NCBI RefSeq assembly: GCF_032854445.1
Contig: NC_088306.1
Span: 19,811,764 to 19,875,763 of the forward strand
Direction of reading: 5' to 3'
Length of the DNA stretch: 64,000 nucleotides
Source: Liolophura sinensis
Taxonomy: Eukaryota > Mollusca > Polyplacophora > Chitonida > Chitonidae
The notes beneath the pieces are model-generated. The model made no database searches. It was not told the origin of the DNA and saw nothing but the letters and a program-made list of their open reading frames with translations. This document shows positions 24,663-36,968 of this stretch, in pieces (within the stretch, counting starts at the first letter, position 1; the number at the start of each line of letters is the position of its first letter). The position numbers and the translations under genes are program-made.

Positions 24663-24900
24663 GCTCTGTGGGCTCCCAGATCACCAAAAAATCAGTATCA
24701 AAAACAAGCGTTGTTGTTGCACAAATGTGTAAACAGCAGAGAATAACCGACACGTCCGTTCACTTCGGCGTCTAGCACACTCCTTCACCAAAAGTACTTC
24801 GTCTACATCGGGACGTCTTTAGGAATCGAACTGAAATAAAAACGGGCATCACATCGTAAGTAACACAGCCATAAAAGATATTCAAACACAAAATGTGATT

Positions 24901-24972
24901 TGCCGTGACCAGGATTCGAACCTGGGTTGTCTCGGCCACAACGAGAAGTCCTAACCACTAGACTATCACGGC
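24901..24972 (-). tRNA. tRNA-His(GTG), consensus copy
   Basis: Consensus body and T4 terminator. It is the first gene after LINE copy 2, 118 bp from the LINE 5' end. Confidence 0.93.
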
Positions 24973-25757
24973 TTACGTACAGTGTGTCCTCGTTGCGCAT
25001 TTTCTCCCTCGCTTGAGAAATTCAAGAACTTCTGATTCAAACTAAACACGTTGCGTTCCTTTAAAAGTTCTGTCCTGTCTGCCTTAAATTCTGTTCAATC
25101 ATTCTTTGAAAATACGTCTGTTTTAAACTGCTAAGAATTGATGGAATGATTGCATCACTCTGGAAACGAATTAGTCTTATACCTTGGCAAGGCACGATTC
25201 CACATTCTCTAAATGTAAATGAGTCTTCTGCATATCGCTCTCCTATTCTTTGGCCAAAAAACAGATTATTTTATGTCTTTTAAGCAATTAGTCATAAAAC
25301 ACATACTTATTAAATACAACTTACTGATCACGGCACATTTCTATAGTGTAATTTAAATAAGTCTTCTGCAAAACGCTATCTTAATCTTTGGAGAAAAAAA
25401 CAAATTATTTCACGACTTTTTAGCAATAAGTCACAAAACACATGCTTGTTAAATACAACTTACTTATCAACGAACGTTTCTATAGGCAAGTGAAAATCTT
25501 CCTATTTATGCAAACTCCTTCAGCTGTTATAGATTGGAGATTGCTCAATTTTCCTGTTAAAAAACAGCCATCAAGCTCCAATTTTTGACAGAAGATCGCC
25601 GTGTTTCTTGGCACCCAACAAATTGTCAAAATTTAAAAACCAAGCCAAAGGTACTTCGTCTACATCGGGACGGCTTTAGAAATCGAGCTGGAATAAAAAC
25701 GAGCATCACATTGTAAGTAACACAGCCATAAAAGATATTCAAACACAAAATGTAATC

Positions 25758-25829
25758 CGCCGGGACCAGGATTCGAACCTGGGTTGTCTCGGCCACAATG
25801 AGAAGTCCTAACCACTAGACTATCACGGC
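25758..25829 (-). tRNA. tRNA-His(GTG), variant acceptor and anticodon stem
   Basis: The acceptor 3' strand has the same A-to-C change and G discriminator as the copy at 6,365. The anticodon stem closes with an A31-C39 mismatch. The anticodon is GTG and the T4 is present. It is probably impaired. Confidence 0.78.
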
Positions 25830-26478
25830 TTACGTACAGTGTGTCCTCGTTGCGCATTTTCTCCCTCACTTGAGAAATTCAAGACTTCTGACACAAAGAA
25901 AACACGTTGCGTTCCTTTTAAAGGTGTGTCCTGTCTGCCTAATATTCCGTTCAATCCTTCATTAAAAATACGTCTCTCTTAAACAGTCGCCAATTGATGA
26001 AATGATTGCATAACACCGGAAACCAATTATTCTAATACCTCGGCATAACATGTTTCCAATTTCTCTCAATTTAAATGAGTCTTCTGCATGAGGCTCTCGT
26101 ATTGTTTGACCAGAAAAACAAATTATTTCAAACCATTTTAGCAATAAGTCACAAAACACACATGCTTATTAAATACAACTTACTTATCAACGAACGTTTC
26201 TATAGGCCAGTGAAAATCTTTCTATTTATGCAAGCTCGGTCAGCTGTTATAGTCCGGTGAATGCTCAATTTTCCTGTTAAAATCCAGCCATCAAACTCCA
26301 ATATTTTGACAGAAAGTCGCCGTGTTTCTTGGCACCCAAAAAATTGTCAAAATTTAAAAACCAAGCCAAAAGTACTTCGTATACATCGGGACGTCTTCAG
26401 AAATCGAGCTGGAATAAAAACGGGAATCACATCGTAAGTAACATAGCCATAATAGTTTTTTAAACACAAAATGTAATC

Positions 26479-26550
26479 TCCCGTGACCAGGATTCGAACC
26501 TGGGTTGTCTCGGCCACAATGAGAAGTCCTAACCACTAGACTATCACGGC
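26479..26550 (-). tRNA. tRNA-His(GTG), two stem mismatches
   Basis: Position 72 is G, so the first acceptor pair is lost, and A31-C39 is mismatched in the anticodon stem as in the previous copy. The spacer downstream is the 'atagttttttaa' variant also seen at 17,432. Confidence 0.76.
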
Positions 26551-27199
26551 TTACGTACGTTTTGTCCTCGTTGAGAATTTTATCCCACACTTGAGAAATT
26601 CAAGACTTCTCACACAAAGAAAACACGTTGCGTTCCTTTCAAAGGTGTGTCCTGTCTGACTAATATTCCGTTCAATCCTTCATTAAAAATACGTCTCTCT
26701 TAAACAGTCGCCAATTGATGGAATGATTGCATAACACCAAAAACCAATTATTCTGATACCTTGGCATAACATGTTTCCAATTTCTCTCAATTTAAATGAG
26801 TCTTCTGCATGAGGCTCTCGTACTCTTTGACCAGAAAAACAAACTTTTTCAAGCCCTTTTAGCAATAAGTCACAAAACACACATGCTTATAAAATACAAC
26901 TTACTTATCAACGAACGTTTCTATAGGCCAGTTAAAATCTTTTTATTTATGCAAGCTCGGTCAGCTGTTATAGTCCGGTGAATGCTCAATTTTCCTGTTA
27001 AAATACAGCCATCAAACTCCAATTTTTGGACAGAAAGTCGCAGTGTTTCTTGGCACCCAAAAAATTGTCAAAATTTAAAAACCAAGCCAAAAGTACTTCG
27101 TCTACATCGGGACGTCTTTAGAAATCGAGCTGGAATATAAACGGGCATCACATCGTAAGTAACACAGCCATAAAAGATATTCAAAGAATAAATGTAATT

Positions 27200-27271
27200 T
27201 GCCGTGACCAGGATTCGAACCTGGGTTGTCTCGGCCACAACGAGAAGTCCTAACCACTAGACTATCACGGC
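27200..27271 (-). tRNA. tRNA-His(GTG), consensus copy, weak terminator
   Basis: Consensus body. The flank reads ATTTATTC, so the nearest T4 is the second one, about 28 nt downstream. Confidence 0.92.
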
Positions 27272-27918
27272 TTACGTACAGTGTGTCCTCGTTGAGCATT
27301 GTCTCCCTCACTTGAGAAATTCAAGACTTCTGATTCAAACTAAACACGTTGCGTTCCTTTAAAAGTTCTGTCCTGTCTGCCTTAAATTCTGTTCAATCAT
27401 TCTTTGAAAATACGTCTGTTTTAAACTGCTAAGAATTGATGGAATGATTGCATCACTCTGGAAACGAATTAGTCTTATACCTTGGCAAGGCACGTTTCCA
27501 CATTCTCTAAATGTAAATGAGTCTTCTGCATAACGCTATCTTAATCTTTGGAGAAAAAAACAAATTATTTCACGCCTTTTTAGCAATAAGTCACAAAACA
27601 CATGCTTATTAAATACAACTTACTTATCAACGAACGTTTCTATAGGCAAGTGAAAATCTTCCTCTTTATGCAAATTCCTTCATCTGTTATAGATTGGAGA
27701 TTGCTCAATTTTTCTGTTAAAAAAGAGCCATTAAGCTCCAATTTTTTGACAGAAGATCGTTGTGTTTCTTGGCACCCAACAAATTGTCAAAATTTAAAAA
27801 CAAAGCCAAAAGTACTTCGTCTACATCGGGACGGCTTTAGAAATCGAGCTGGAATAAAAACGAGCATCACATCGTAAGTAACACAGCCATAAAAGATATT
27901 CAAACAATAAATGTAATT

Positions 27919-27990
27919 TGCCGTGACCAGAATTCGAACATGGGTTGTCTCGGCCACAACGAAAAGTCCTAACCACTAGACTATCACGGC
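27919..27990 (-). tRNA. tRNA-His(GTG), degenerate T arm
   Basis: Anticodon GTG, with C28-to-T wobble in its stem. The T arm carries changes on both strands ('cagaattcgaacatggg'), which weaken the T stem. The near terminator is also missing. It is possibly a pseudogene. Confidence 0.68.
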
Positions 27991-28639
27991 TTACGTACAA
28001 TGTGTCCTCGTTGCGCATTTTCTCCCTCACTTGAGAAATTCAAGACTTCTGACACAAAGAAAATACGTTGCGTTCCTTTTAAAGGTGTGTCCTGTCTGAC
28101 TTATTTTCCGTTCAATTCTTCATTAAAAATACGTCTCTCTTAAACAGTCGCCAATTGATGGAATGATTGCATAACACCAAAAACCAATTATTCTGATACC
28201 TTGGCATAACATGTTTCCAATTTCTCTAAATTTAAATGAGTCTTCTGCATGAGGCTCTCGTATTCTTTGACCAGAAAAACAAATTATTTCAAGCCTTTTT
28301 AGTAATAAGTCACAAAACACACATGCTTATTAAATACAACTTACTCATCAGCGAACGTTTCTATAGGCCAGTTAAAATCTTTTTATTTATGCAAGCTCGG
28401 TCAGCTGTTATAGTCCGGTGAATGCTCAATTTTCCTGTTAAAATACAGCCATCAAACTCCAATATTTTGACAGAAAGTCGCAGTGTTTCTTGGCAAACAA
28501 AAAATTGTCAAAATTTAAAAACCAAGCCAAAAGTACTTCGTCCACATCGGGACGTCTTTAGAAATCGAGCTGGAATATAAACGGGCATCACATCGTAAGT
28601 AACACAGCCATAAAAGATATTCAAACACAAAATGTAATT

Positions 28640-28711
28640 TGCTGTGACCAGGATTCGAACCTGGGTTGTCTCGGCCACAACGAGAAGTCCTAACCACTAG
28701 ACTATCACGGC
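28640..28711 (-). tRNA. tRNA-His(GTG), one acceptor mismatch
   Basis: The acceptor 3' strand reads TCACAGC, giving one C-A mismatch at pair 3-70. The rest is consensus with the T4 terminator. Confidence 0.85.
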
Positions 28712-29494
28712 TTACGTACAGTGTGTCCTCGTTGCGCACTGTCTCCCACACTTGAGAAATTCAAGACTTCTGATTCAAACTTAACACATTACCTTCCTTT
28801 AAAAGTTCTGTCCTGTCTGCCTTAAATTCTGTTCAATCATTCTTTGAAAATACGTCTGTTTTAAACTGCTAAGAATTGATGGAATGATTGCATCACTCTG
28901 GAAACGAATTAGTCTTATACCTTGGCAAGGCACGTTTCCACATTCTCTAAATGTAAATGAGTCTTCAATATCGCTCTCCTATTCTTTGGCCAAAAAACAG
29001 ATTACTTTATGTCTTTTAAGCAATAAGTCATAAAACACATAGTTATGAAATACAACTTACTGATCACGGCACGTTTCTATAGTGTAATTTAAATAAGTCT
29101 TCTGCAAAACGCTATCTTAATCTTTGGAGAAAAAAACAAATTATTTTACGCCTTTTTAGCAAAAAGTCACAAAACACATGCTTATGAAAGACAACTTATT
29201 TATTAACGAATGTTTCTATAGGCCAGTTAAAATCTTCCTATTTATGCAAACTCCTTCAGCTGTTATAGATTGGAGATTGCTCAATTTTCCTGTTAAAAAA
29301 CAGCCATCAAGCTCCAATTTTTTGACAAAAGATCGCCGTTTTTCTTGTGCCCTAACAAATTGTCAAAATTTAAAAACCAAGCCAAAAGTACTTCGTCTAC
29401 ATCGGGACGGCTTTAGGAATCGAGCTGAAAAAAAAACGGGCATCACATCGTAAGTAACACAGCCATAAAAGATATTCAAACAATAAATGTAATT

Positions 29495-29566
29495 TGCCGT
29501 GACCAGGCTTCGAACCTGGGTTGTCTCGGCCACAACGAGAAGTCCTAACCACTAGACTATCACGGC
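29495..29566 (-). tRNA. tRNA-His(GTG), T-loop variant
   Basis: The T loop reads TTCGAAG instead of TTCGAAT, inside the B box (GGTTCGAAGCC), so TFIIIC binding may be weaker. The stems are intact. The near T4 terminator is absent. Confidence 0.84.
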
Positions 29567-30356
29567 TTACGTACAGTGTGTCCTCGTTGCGCATTTTCTC
29601 CCTCACTTGAGAAATTCAAGACTTCTGATTCAAACTTAACACATTACGTTCCTTTAAAAGTTCAGTCCTGTCTGCCTTAAATTCTGTTCAATCATTCTTT
29701 GAAAATACGTCTGTTTTAAACTGCTAAGAATTGATGGAATGATTGCATCACTCCGGAAACGAATTAGTCTCATACCTTGGCAAGGCACGTTTCCACATTC
29801 TCTAAATGTAAATGAGTCTTCTGCATATCGCTCTCCTATTCTTTGGCCAAAAAAACAGATTATTTTATGTCTTTTAAGCAATAAGTCATAAAACACATAC
29901 TTATTAAATACAACCTACTGATCACGGCCCCTTTCTATAGTGTAATTTCAATAAGTCTTCTGCATAACGCTATCTTAATCTTTGGAGAAAAAAACAAATT
30001 ATTTCAAGCCTTTTTAGCAATAAGTCACAAAACACATGCTTATGAAAGACAACTTATTTATCAACGAACGTTTCTATAGGCAAGTGAAAATCTTCCTACT
30101 TATGCAAACTCCTTCAGCTGTTATAGATTGGAGATTGCTCAACTTTCCTGTTAAAATACAGCCATCAAGCTCCAATTTTTTGACAGAAGATCGCCGTGTT
30201 TCTTGTCACCTAACAAATTGTCAAAATTTAAAAACCAAGCCAAAAGTACTTCGTCTACATCGGGACGTCTTTAGGAATCGAGCTGAAATAAAAACGGGCA
30301 TCACATCGTAAGTAACACAGCCATAAAAGATATTCAAACACAAAATTAATGTAATT

Positions 30357-30428
30357 TGCCGTGACCATGATTCGAACCTGGGTTGTCTCGGTCACAACGA
30401 GAAGTCCTAACCACTAGACTATCACGGC
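30357..30428 (-). tRNA. tRNA-His(GTG), T-stem and loop variants
   Basis: One T-stem change (CATGA) and one change at loop position 37 (TTGTGAC). The anticodon remains GTG. A 5-bp insertion moves the T4 terminator a little farther downstream. Confidence 0.78.
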
Positions 30429-31131
30429 TTACGTAGAGTGGGTCCTCGTTGCGCATTTTCTCCCTCACTTGAAAAATTCAAGAACTTCTGATTCAAACTA
30501 AACACGTTGCGTTCCTTTAAAAGTTCTGTCCTGTCTGCCTTAAATTCTGTTCAATCATTCTTTGAAAATACGTCTGTTTTAAACTGCTAAGAATTGATGG
30601 AATGATTGCATCACTCTGGAAACGAATTAGTCTTATACCTTGGCAAGGCACGTTTCCACATTCTCTAAATGTAAATGAGTCTTCTGCATATCGCTCTCCT
30701 ATTCTTTGGCCAAAAACAGATTATTTTATGTCTTTTAAGCAATAAGTCATAAAACACATAGTTATGAAATACAACTTACTGATCACGGCACGTTTCTATA
30801 GTGTAATTTAAATAAGTCTTCTGCAAAACGCTATCTTAATCTTTGGAGAAAAAAACAAATTATTTCACGACTTTTTAGCAATAAGTCACAAAACACATGC
30901 TTATTAAATACAACAACAAAATACAACTTACAAAAAACAGCCATCAAGCTCCAATTTTTTGACAGAAGATCGCCGTGTTTCTTGGCACCCAACAAATTGT
31001 CAAAATTTAAAAACCAAGCCAAAAGTACTTCGTCTACATCGGGACGTCTTTAGAAATCGAACTGGAATAAAAACGAGCATCACATTGTAAGTAACACAGC
31101 CATAAAAGATATTTAAACACAAAATATAATT

Positions 31132-31165
31132 TGCCGTGACCAGGATTCGAACCTGGGTTCACGGC
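31132..31165 (-). pseudogene. tRNA-His relic: acceptor and T arm with internal deletion
   Basis: The acceptor strands and half of the T arm remain ('gaacctgggtt' joined to 'cacggcttacg'). The D and anticodon arms, 38 nt, are gone. The remnant is 34 nt and cannot function. Confidence 0.9.
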
Positions 31166-31908
31166 TTACGTACAGTGTGTCCTCGTTGCGCATTTTCTCT
31201 CTCACTTGAGAAAATCAAGACCTCTGCCAAAGAAAACAAGTTGCGTTCCTTTCAAAGTTCTGTCCTGTCTGACTAATATTCCGTTCAGTCCTTGATTAAA
31301 CATACATCTCTCTTAAACAGTCGCCAATTGATGAAATGATTGCATACCACCGGAAACCAATTATTCTTATACCTTGGCATAACATGTTTCCAATTTCTCT
31401 AAATTTAAATGAGTCTTCTGCATGACGCTCTCGTATTCTTTGACCAGAAAAACAAATTATTTCAAGCCTTTTTAGCAATAAGTCACAAAACACACATGCT
31501 TATTAAATACAATTTACTGATCATTGCACGTTTCTATAGGCCACTTCAAATCTTTCTATTGATGCTAGCTCGATAAGCTGTTATAGTCCGGTGATTGCTC
31601 ACTTCCACTCTTCAACAACAGCTATCAAGCTCCAATTTTTTGAAAACAACGTAGCAGTTTTTCTGGGCACCCAACAAATTGTCAGAATTTAAAAATCAAG
31701 CCAGAAGTACTTCGTCTACATCAGGACGTGTTTTTTTTTTTTTTTTTTTTGAAAATTGTTGAATTTATTCCCAGATTGTCATCAAATACACAAGATTTAA
31801 CAATATCCGGCTATCAGAAACTTTTGAAATTACAAGGCAGTCTTAATTAAAATAAATATCACAGAAAAGATGACTGCTTTGTGAATAGAACAATTGCACA
31901 TTAGCTGC

Positions 31909-34900
31909 TCATTTCAATAAATACACTAATTTATCATTCCGTAATGTACAGAAGACTTTGTTTATACACCAGATTTTCTCGAAAGATGGCCTGTCTAGTC
32001 GAAAAAAGTCAACATGAATACGGGTTTTAATTATTCCTTTGGCGGCCTTAACAATAGCAACAGCATCCCTGTTTTTTTCTGAAATATTATGTCGTTGCTT
32101 GTACACCAAAAACTAAACTGAAGAACACATATGACATACACCATCATCGCTCTAACTTCCTGGTTAAAGGTGGAATTGAATACCTTGTAAATTAGTGTTT
32201 TCGAGTCCATATTTGGTAGGTAGTTCGCAAACAAAACAAATATCCAGTTAAAGTCATTAAACACATCCTTAACGATCTTACATTGTACAAACAGATGTAG
32301 CCGAGTTTCAGACAGGGAGCAAAAAACACACAAGTCATCGGTGGCTACATTTCTCTTAAGAAGTTTTTCCTTAACGGGCAAAATGTCATGAACCAACTTG
32401 TAACTGAAGTTGACCAAATTGTGATCTAAGAATTGATGAAAAACAGTTTTCCATATTCTAACCCAGTCCAAATGCGGCATAGACACCATTGCTCTTGGAC
32501 AATGTACTATTTTTGTTACAAAATATTCATAAATATACCTGCTTGAACACAATGTTACAGGTTGCTGTACACCTGTGGTAAATTCTCTCCAGGCGCTCAA
32601 GGCCAGTCTATAAAAAGGTGGAATGTTTTCAGAATGTGGGACATTGGAACGACAGAATTCACAACAAACATGCCTTAAGGGTAAACCCAACCAATAGATG
32701 GCAAAGTATTTCCATTCCGCTGTTGTTCCATGAGTTAATTTTAAAACATGCCGAGTAACAAGTGCTTTTATTTTACATTCTATATTATGTACGTTTAGAC
32801 CTCCATTCCCTATTTTATTATGTACGACAACTGTCTTCAAACTTTCGGGCTTGTTATCCCACAAAAATCTGAACACAGTTTGGGAACATTGACTGACACA
32901 TTTAGGTGGGAACAGAGTACACTGTGCAGAAAACCATAAGACAGCTAAAGCAACTGTATTAATTAAGACAGACCTCCCCCGTAGGGTCAAACATCTTCCA
33001 TTCCATGCTGATACATGTTTCTTTACCTTACTTAAAACACGCTCAGAATTGAGTTCTGTGTGATCTGGTCCAAAAAATACCCCACAAATCTTTGAGTTTG
33101 TAGTGATGTTAAGCCCACCACTGTGCACGTTAGTTTCGTCCCAGCTACCAATGGGAAGAACCGTGCTTTTCAACAAGTTGAGTTTTGCTCCTGAGGCTTT
33201 TCCATAACTTTCTGCTATTTTAATTACATGCGGAACAGAACTCTCTTCAGATAAAATTACAGTCGTATCATCTGCAAATGCCGACACTCTTGTTTCCTTA
33301 TTTGTGCCGGGTAACCGTACACCATTAATTTCGTCATTGTTTCTAATGGCCGCTATAAAGGGCTCTAAGGACAACACATACAATAATGGTGACAAAGAAC
33401 AACCCTGTCGAACACCTCGACTCAGTTTAAATTCTTCTGTTATGTGCCCGTTCACAATAACACTACTTGTAATGTCAGTATATAATAATTGCACCCACTT
33501 ACAAATGTCGGGTCCGAAGTTAAATTTCTCTAAACATTTGAACAAAAATGACCAGTCTACTCTGTCAAGGCTTTCTCCTGGTCTAAGTTAAGAAAGCATC
33601 CTTTTAAATCTTTTTGCTCAACATAATCATATGTATTTCGTAATAAGTGAAGGTTGTCAAAAATACTTCGGCCTAGTATTCCACATGTCTGATTCTGAAG
33701 CACAATTGTATCGAACACATTTTTAACCGATTGCACAAAGCTTTAGAAACAATCTTATAATCTACATTTAGTAAGCTAATTGGCCTCCAGTTTTTTATGT
33801 TTCGGCATTGTCGGGATCCTTACATAATAGTGTGATTAACCCACAACGCTGTGAATTACCTAATCTACCCAAGTTAAAACAGTAATTAACTACATCTGTA
33901 AACACACCCGAAAACAGGGGCCAAAATTGTACATAAAACTCTGCTGGCAAACCGTCGCATCCCGGCGAACGGTTAGACATATTTTTTATTGCAAAAAACA
34001 ACTCCTGTTCAGTCAAAAGGCCTTCGCAGGCAGTTTTACAATCGTCATTTAACATCGGAAGCGATGACAAGAACTCATCTTGAATGGAGGAGTCAGTATC
34101 TTGTTCAGTATACAATTTCATATAATACGACCTTATACACTTAGCAATACCTTCCTGAGATTCATGGGATATTGAAGAATCACTATGACAAGTAATACTT
34201 TTGATCATCTTCTTTCTGCCCCTACCAACTTCTCGTCTAATGAAATATTTGGTTGGTTTTTCTCCCTGATCAAAATGAACAGCTTTAGCACGGATAACCA
34301 CTCACACATGATACGACTTATAAAGGGCATTTAAAGTATTTTTCACATTGCCAATACGCTCACAGTTAAAGATTGGACTAGATTTTAACGCATTTAATTC
34401 TTGTTCAAGTTCCAACAAATCACGTTTTTTGTTCATAGATTTCTCCTTGCATAACTCCGAATTCTGTCTTTACATTCCCCTTTGAATGTCTCCCATCTGT
34501 CTATTAGATCTGCATGACCAGTTGTACAGACACAGAAAATATCATGGAAGACGGATTTAATATTATCAACAAGCTCCGTGTCATTTAACACAGAAGTATT
34601 ACACTTCCAGTAGAACGGCCCCCATGAAATGACATCTTCAAAAGAGATATCAAAAAACAAACACGAATGATCAGAAAAAGACACATGTACAGCATCACAC
34701 TGGGTTACATACTGAAACACAGCGTTAGGGATATAAAATCTATCCAATCTACTGGCACACTGGCGCCTAGACCACGTGTAACAATTCTTATTCGGATGCA
34801 GTTTCCTAAAAATATCACAAATACCAAAATCTCTTTTCAAATTATTAATTTCGTCCACTCCATCATTCCTTCCATTAGTGGCACAGCCAGCTCTATCTAA

Positions 34901-35395
34901 TTCAATGCTCTCAACACAATTAAAATCCCCACCCATAATAACCAACTCACTGCCCTGCATCACATTATCTAGATTAGAAATAAACTCTTTTCTTTCCTTT
35001 GGATTATTAGGGGCATATACACAAACAAGGTTTAAAGCAGTGTTGTTGAGTTCAACCCTAAGGCTTATGTAGCGACCGTTATGGCACCTCTGTATTTTCC
35101 GTATAAAGCAGTCTACCATATACCTAATAATTATTCCCACCCCACAATTTCGATTTGACCCATACGCCCACCTTGCATCGCCCGGGATTTGCAAATATTT
35201 AGTGTCATTATAGTTTTCGAAGTGTGTTTCCTGTAAGAATAGTACGTCAATTCCTCTATCGAAAACAAATTGCTTGACATGTTCTTGTTTAGACGGATCC
35301 CGTAAACCATTAATATTTAAAGTCCCAAAACGAATATTATTTAAGCTCATTATACAAATAAGTAAAGGTAGAGCGTACATACCCATTGTGGTCAA
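31909..35395 (-). pseudogene. LINE copy 3 ORF2, broken
   Basis: The same endonuclease-reverse transcriptase as in copy 2, split into at least four pieces. The endonuclease part (from 35,395) ends in a frameshift near 34,433. The linker piece is 34,301-33,795. The reverse-transcriptase part with RQGCSLSP and FADD restarts at 33,545 after a 1-bp loss near 33,567. The C-terminal piece changes frame near 32,070. The FADD motif and the CCHC motif are intact, but no complete protein can be made. Confidence 0.88.
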
Positions 35396-35422
35396 ATAAG
35401 AGAGTCCTAATTACGCTACAAC

Positions 35423-36788
35423 TCATTTGTCTCTTTTCATTCGCTGCCTCGCACGAGAAGCAAGCGATTTTCTTTTCCTGTATTCCAGAAGCATGGTGTC
35501 CCCCTCCTGAGATGGGGTCGGCGTCATACAGTCTTACGACTGATCGGCATCAACACCATCATAATCAGTAGGATGGGAACTGGGCGGGATAGATGACGCT
35601 GCCTCTTCGGCTGTACTGCCATTGTTCAACTTAGCTCGCTTTTCCTCGACCGGGACTGGTGAACGCACGTCGGGAGCGTGCACGTCAGCCACGACCACAT
35701 TCTTCACCCTCGGGATAGCTGATGACGTTTCATTATCACCAACATCCACTTCTTCGGTGTTCTTAGTATTCTCCCTGACGTCCATCTCCTTATCAGACTC
35801 GCTGTCGTCGCTGACGTCATCATCGGCGCTGTCGGCACCATTCCCGTCGATTTCGTCTTCGTTCTCCTCGCTGTCTTGAACCAGTTCCATAGCAGGTGCG
35901 TTGAATGGGTCATCATCGTCGCTGACGTCAACATCAACGTCATCTTGTTTTACGGCGTCTTCCTTATTATACTGGCGCATAGTCGGTAGGTTTCCCTTAA
36001 CTCGCGCCGCGTACGACATTGCTCTCGCACAACAGTCACTGACCGTATGAAGCCCTGAGTCACACATTCGGCATGGATCTGTACAGCCCTTCTCTGTATG
36101 AGGATTCTCATGGGGGGGAGAAGCCGTCGCAGTTAGAACACCACAGTGCCCTACACTCTGCCGCCTTGTGTGATTTTTGGCTACACTTCCGACATTTATA
36201 GGTTTGCCCGGGGTAGGTAAACATAACAATATCGCAACCGAAATTAATAAAATTTGGTACATAACGAACTTTGTGACACCTAAATCTGTAAATCCGAATA
36301 CCTTTCCGAACATGTGAGAGCTCCGGGTCTGAAAATCTGGGTTTCGTCACACCCAGGCATTCACCATAGGGTTTCAAAGCTGCCTCGATAGTGTCATCTG
36401 ACATTTCATCCGGTGCCCAGTGGGCCGTCAGATTCAGGTAAACTGACGACGCGGGCATAATAGACCACGTCGTTCCATTTATAACAACATTGGATTTACT
36501 CACTAGGGCATTATGCCCAGCCACTGTAGACACGCGGAGATAGAAGTGTTTCTTTAAATAATTCTTCTGAAAATTTATTAGCTCTGTCTTAATATTTAAC
36601 ACACTTGATAGAAAAGGAATAAAGTCCCTCTGGACAGCCGTACAAAATGCCGGGCTGCTTCGTGTAGAGATTGACACAGACAAAGTTCTGCTTAGCCTGT
36701 TTACAGGCGAAAACGATACGGGCTTGGACATACCTGATCCAACGGGGCACACGCCCTTCACCAAACAGTAACCACTGGCCAAGCTCAA
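35423..36788 (-). pseudogene. LINE copy 3 ORF1, broken
   Basis: Colinear with the 454-residue ORF1 of copies 1 and 2. One extra G in a run near 36,112-36,118 shifts the frame in the second zinc knuckle, and a TCA-to-TAA change at 35,534 stops it about 36 codons early. The third knuckle survives in the shifted frame. Confidence 0.87.
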
Positions 36789-36968
36789 GCTCTGTGGGTC
36801 AACAGTTCACCATAAAAACAGTCTCAAAAACAAGCGTTGTTGTTGCACAAATGTGTAAACAGCAGAGAATAACCGACACGTCCGTTCACTTCAGCGTCTA
36901 GCACACTCTCCCTGCATCACATCGTAAGTAACACAGCCATATAAGATATTTAAATAGAAAATGTAATC

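Larger units (their letters stand above)
19587..24783 (-). mobile_element. LINE, copy 2 (nearly intact)
   Basis: The element is about 5.2 kb with an A tail of about 29 nt (T run 19,587-19,615). The left flank ends 'ccaaaagta' and the right flank repeats 'ccaaaagta' at 24,788, a short target-site duplication with a few extra bases at the 5' junction. The site in the unit is the same as for copy 1. However, the left half of this unit is of the short class ('gctcggtcagctgttatagt') whereas that of copy 1 is of the long class, so this looks like a separate insertion. The right end is 118 bp from the following tRNA, as in copy 1. The long tail and open frames indicate recent activity. Confidence 0.92.
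24784..31730. repeat. tRNA-His tandem satellite, segment B
   Basis: About nine units lie between LINE copies 2 and 3, with tRNA spacings of 857, 721, 721, 719, 721, 855, 862 and 775 bp. Spacers hold no other gene. At 30,900-30,935 one spacer carries a local rearrangement ('caacaacaaaatacaacttac') with loss of about 120 bp. The last unit before LINE copy 3 is more diverged (for example 'cacttccactcttcaacaac'). Confidence 0.92.
31731..36912 (-). mobile_element. LINE, copy 3, with target-site deletion
   Basis: The element is about 5.2 kb with an A tail (T run 31,731-31,750). It lies in the same spacer and orientation as copies 1 and 2 but about 22 bp nearer the tRNA. The left flank ends 'catcaggacgtg' and the right flank resumes at 'gcatcacatcg', so about 38 bp of the unit are missing and there is no target-site duplication. 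The 5' end lies 57 bp from the next tRNA. Both ORFs carry several breaks, so this is the oldest of the three. Confidence 0.9.
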
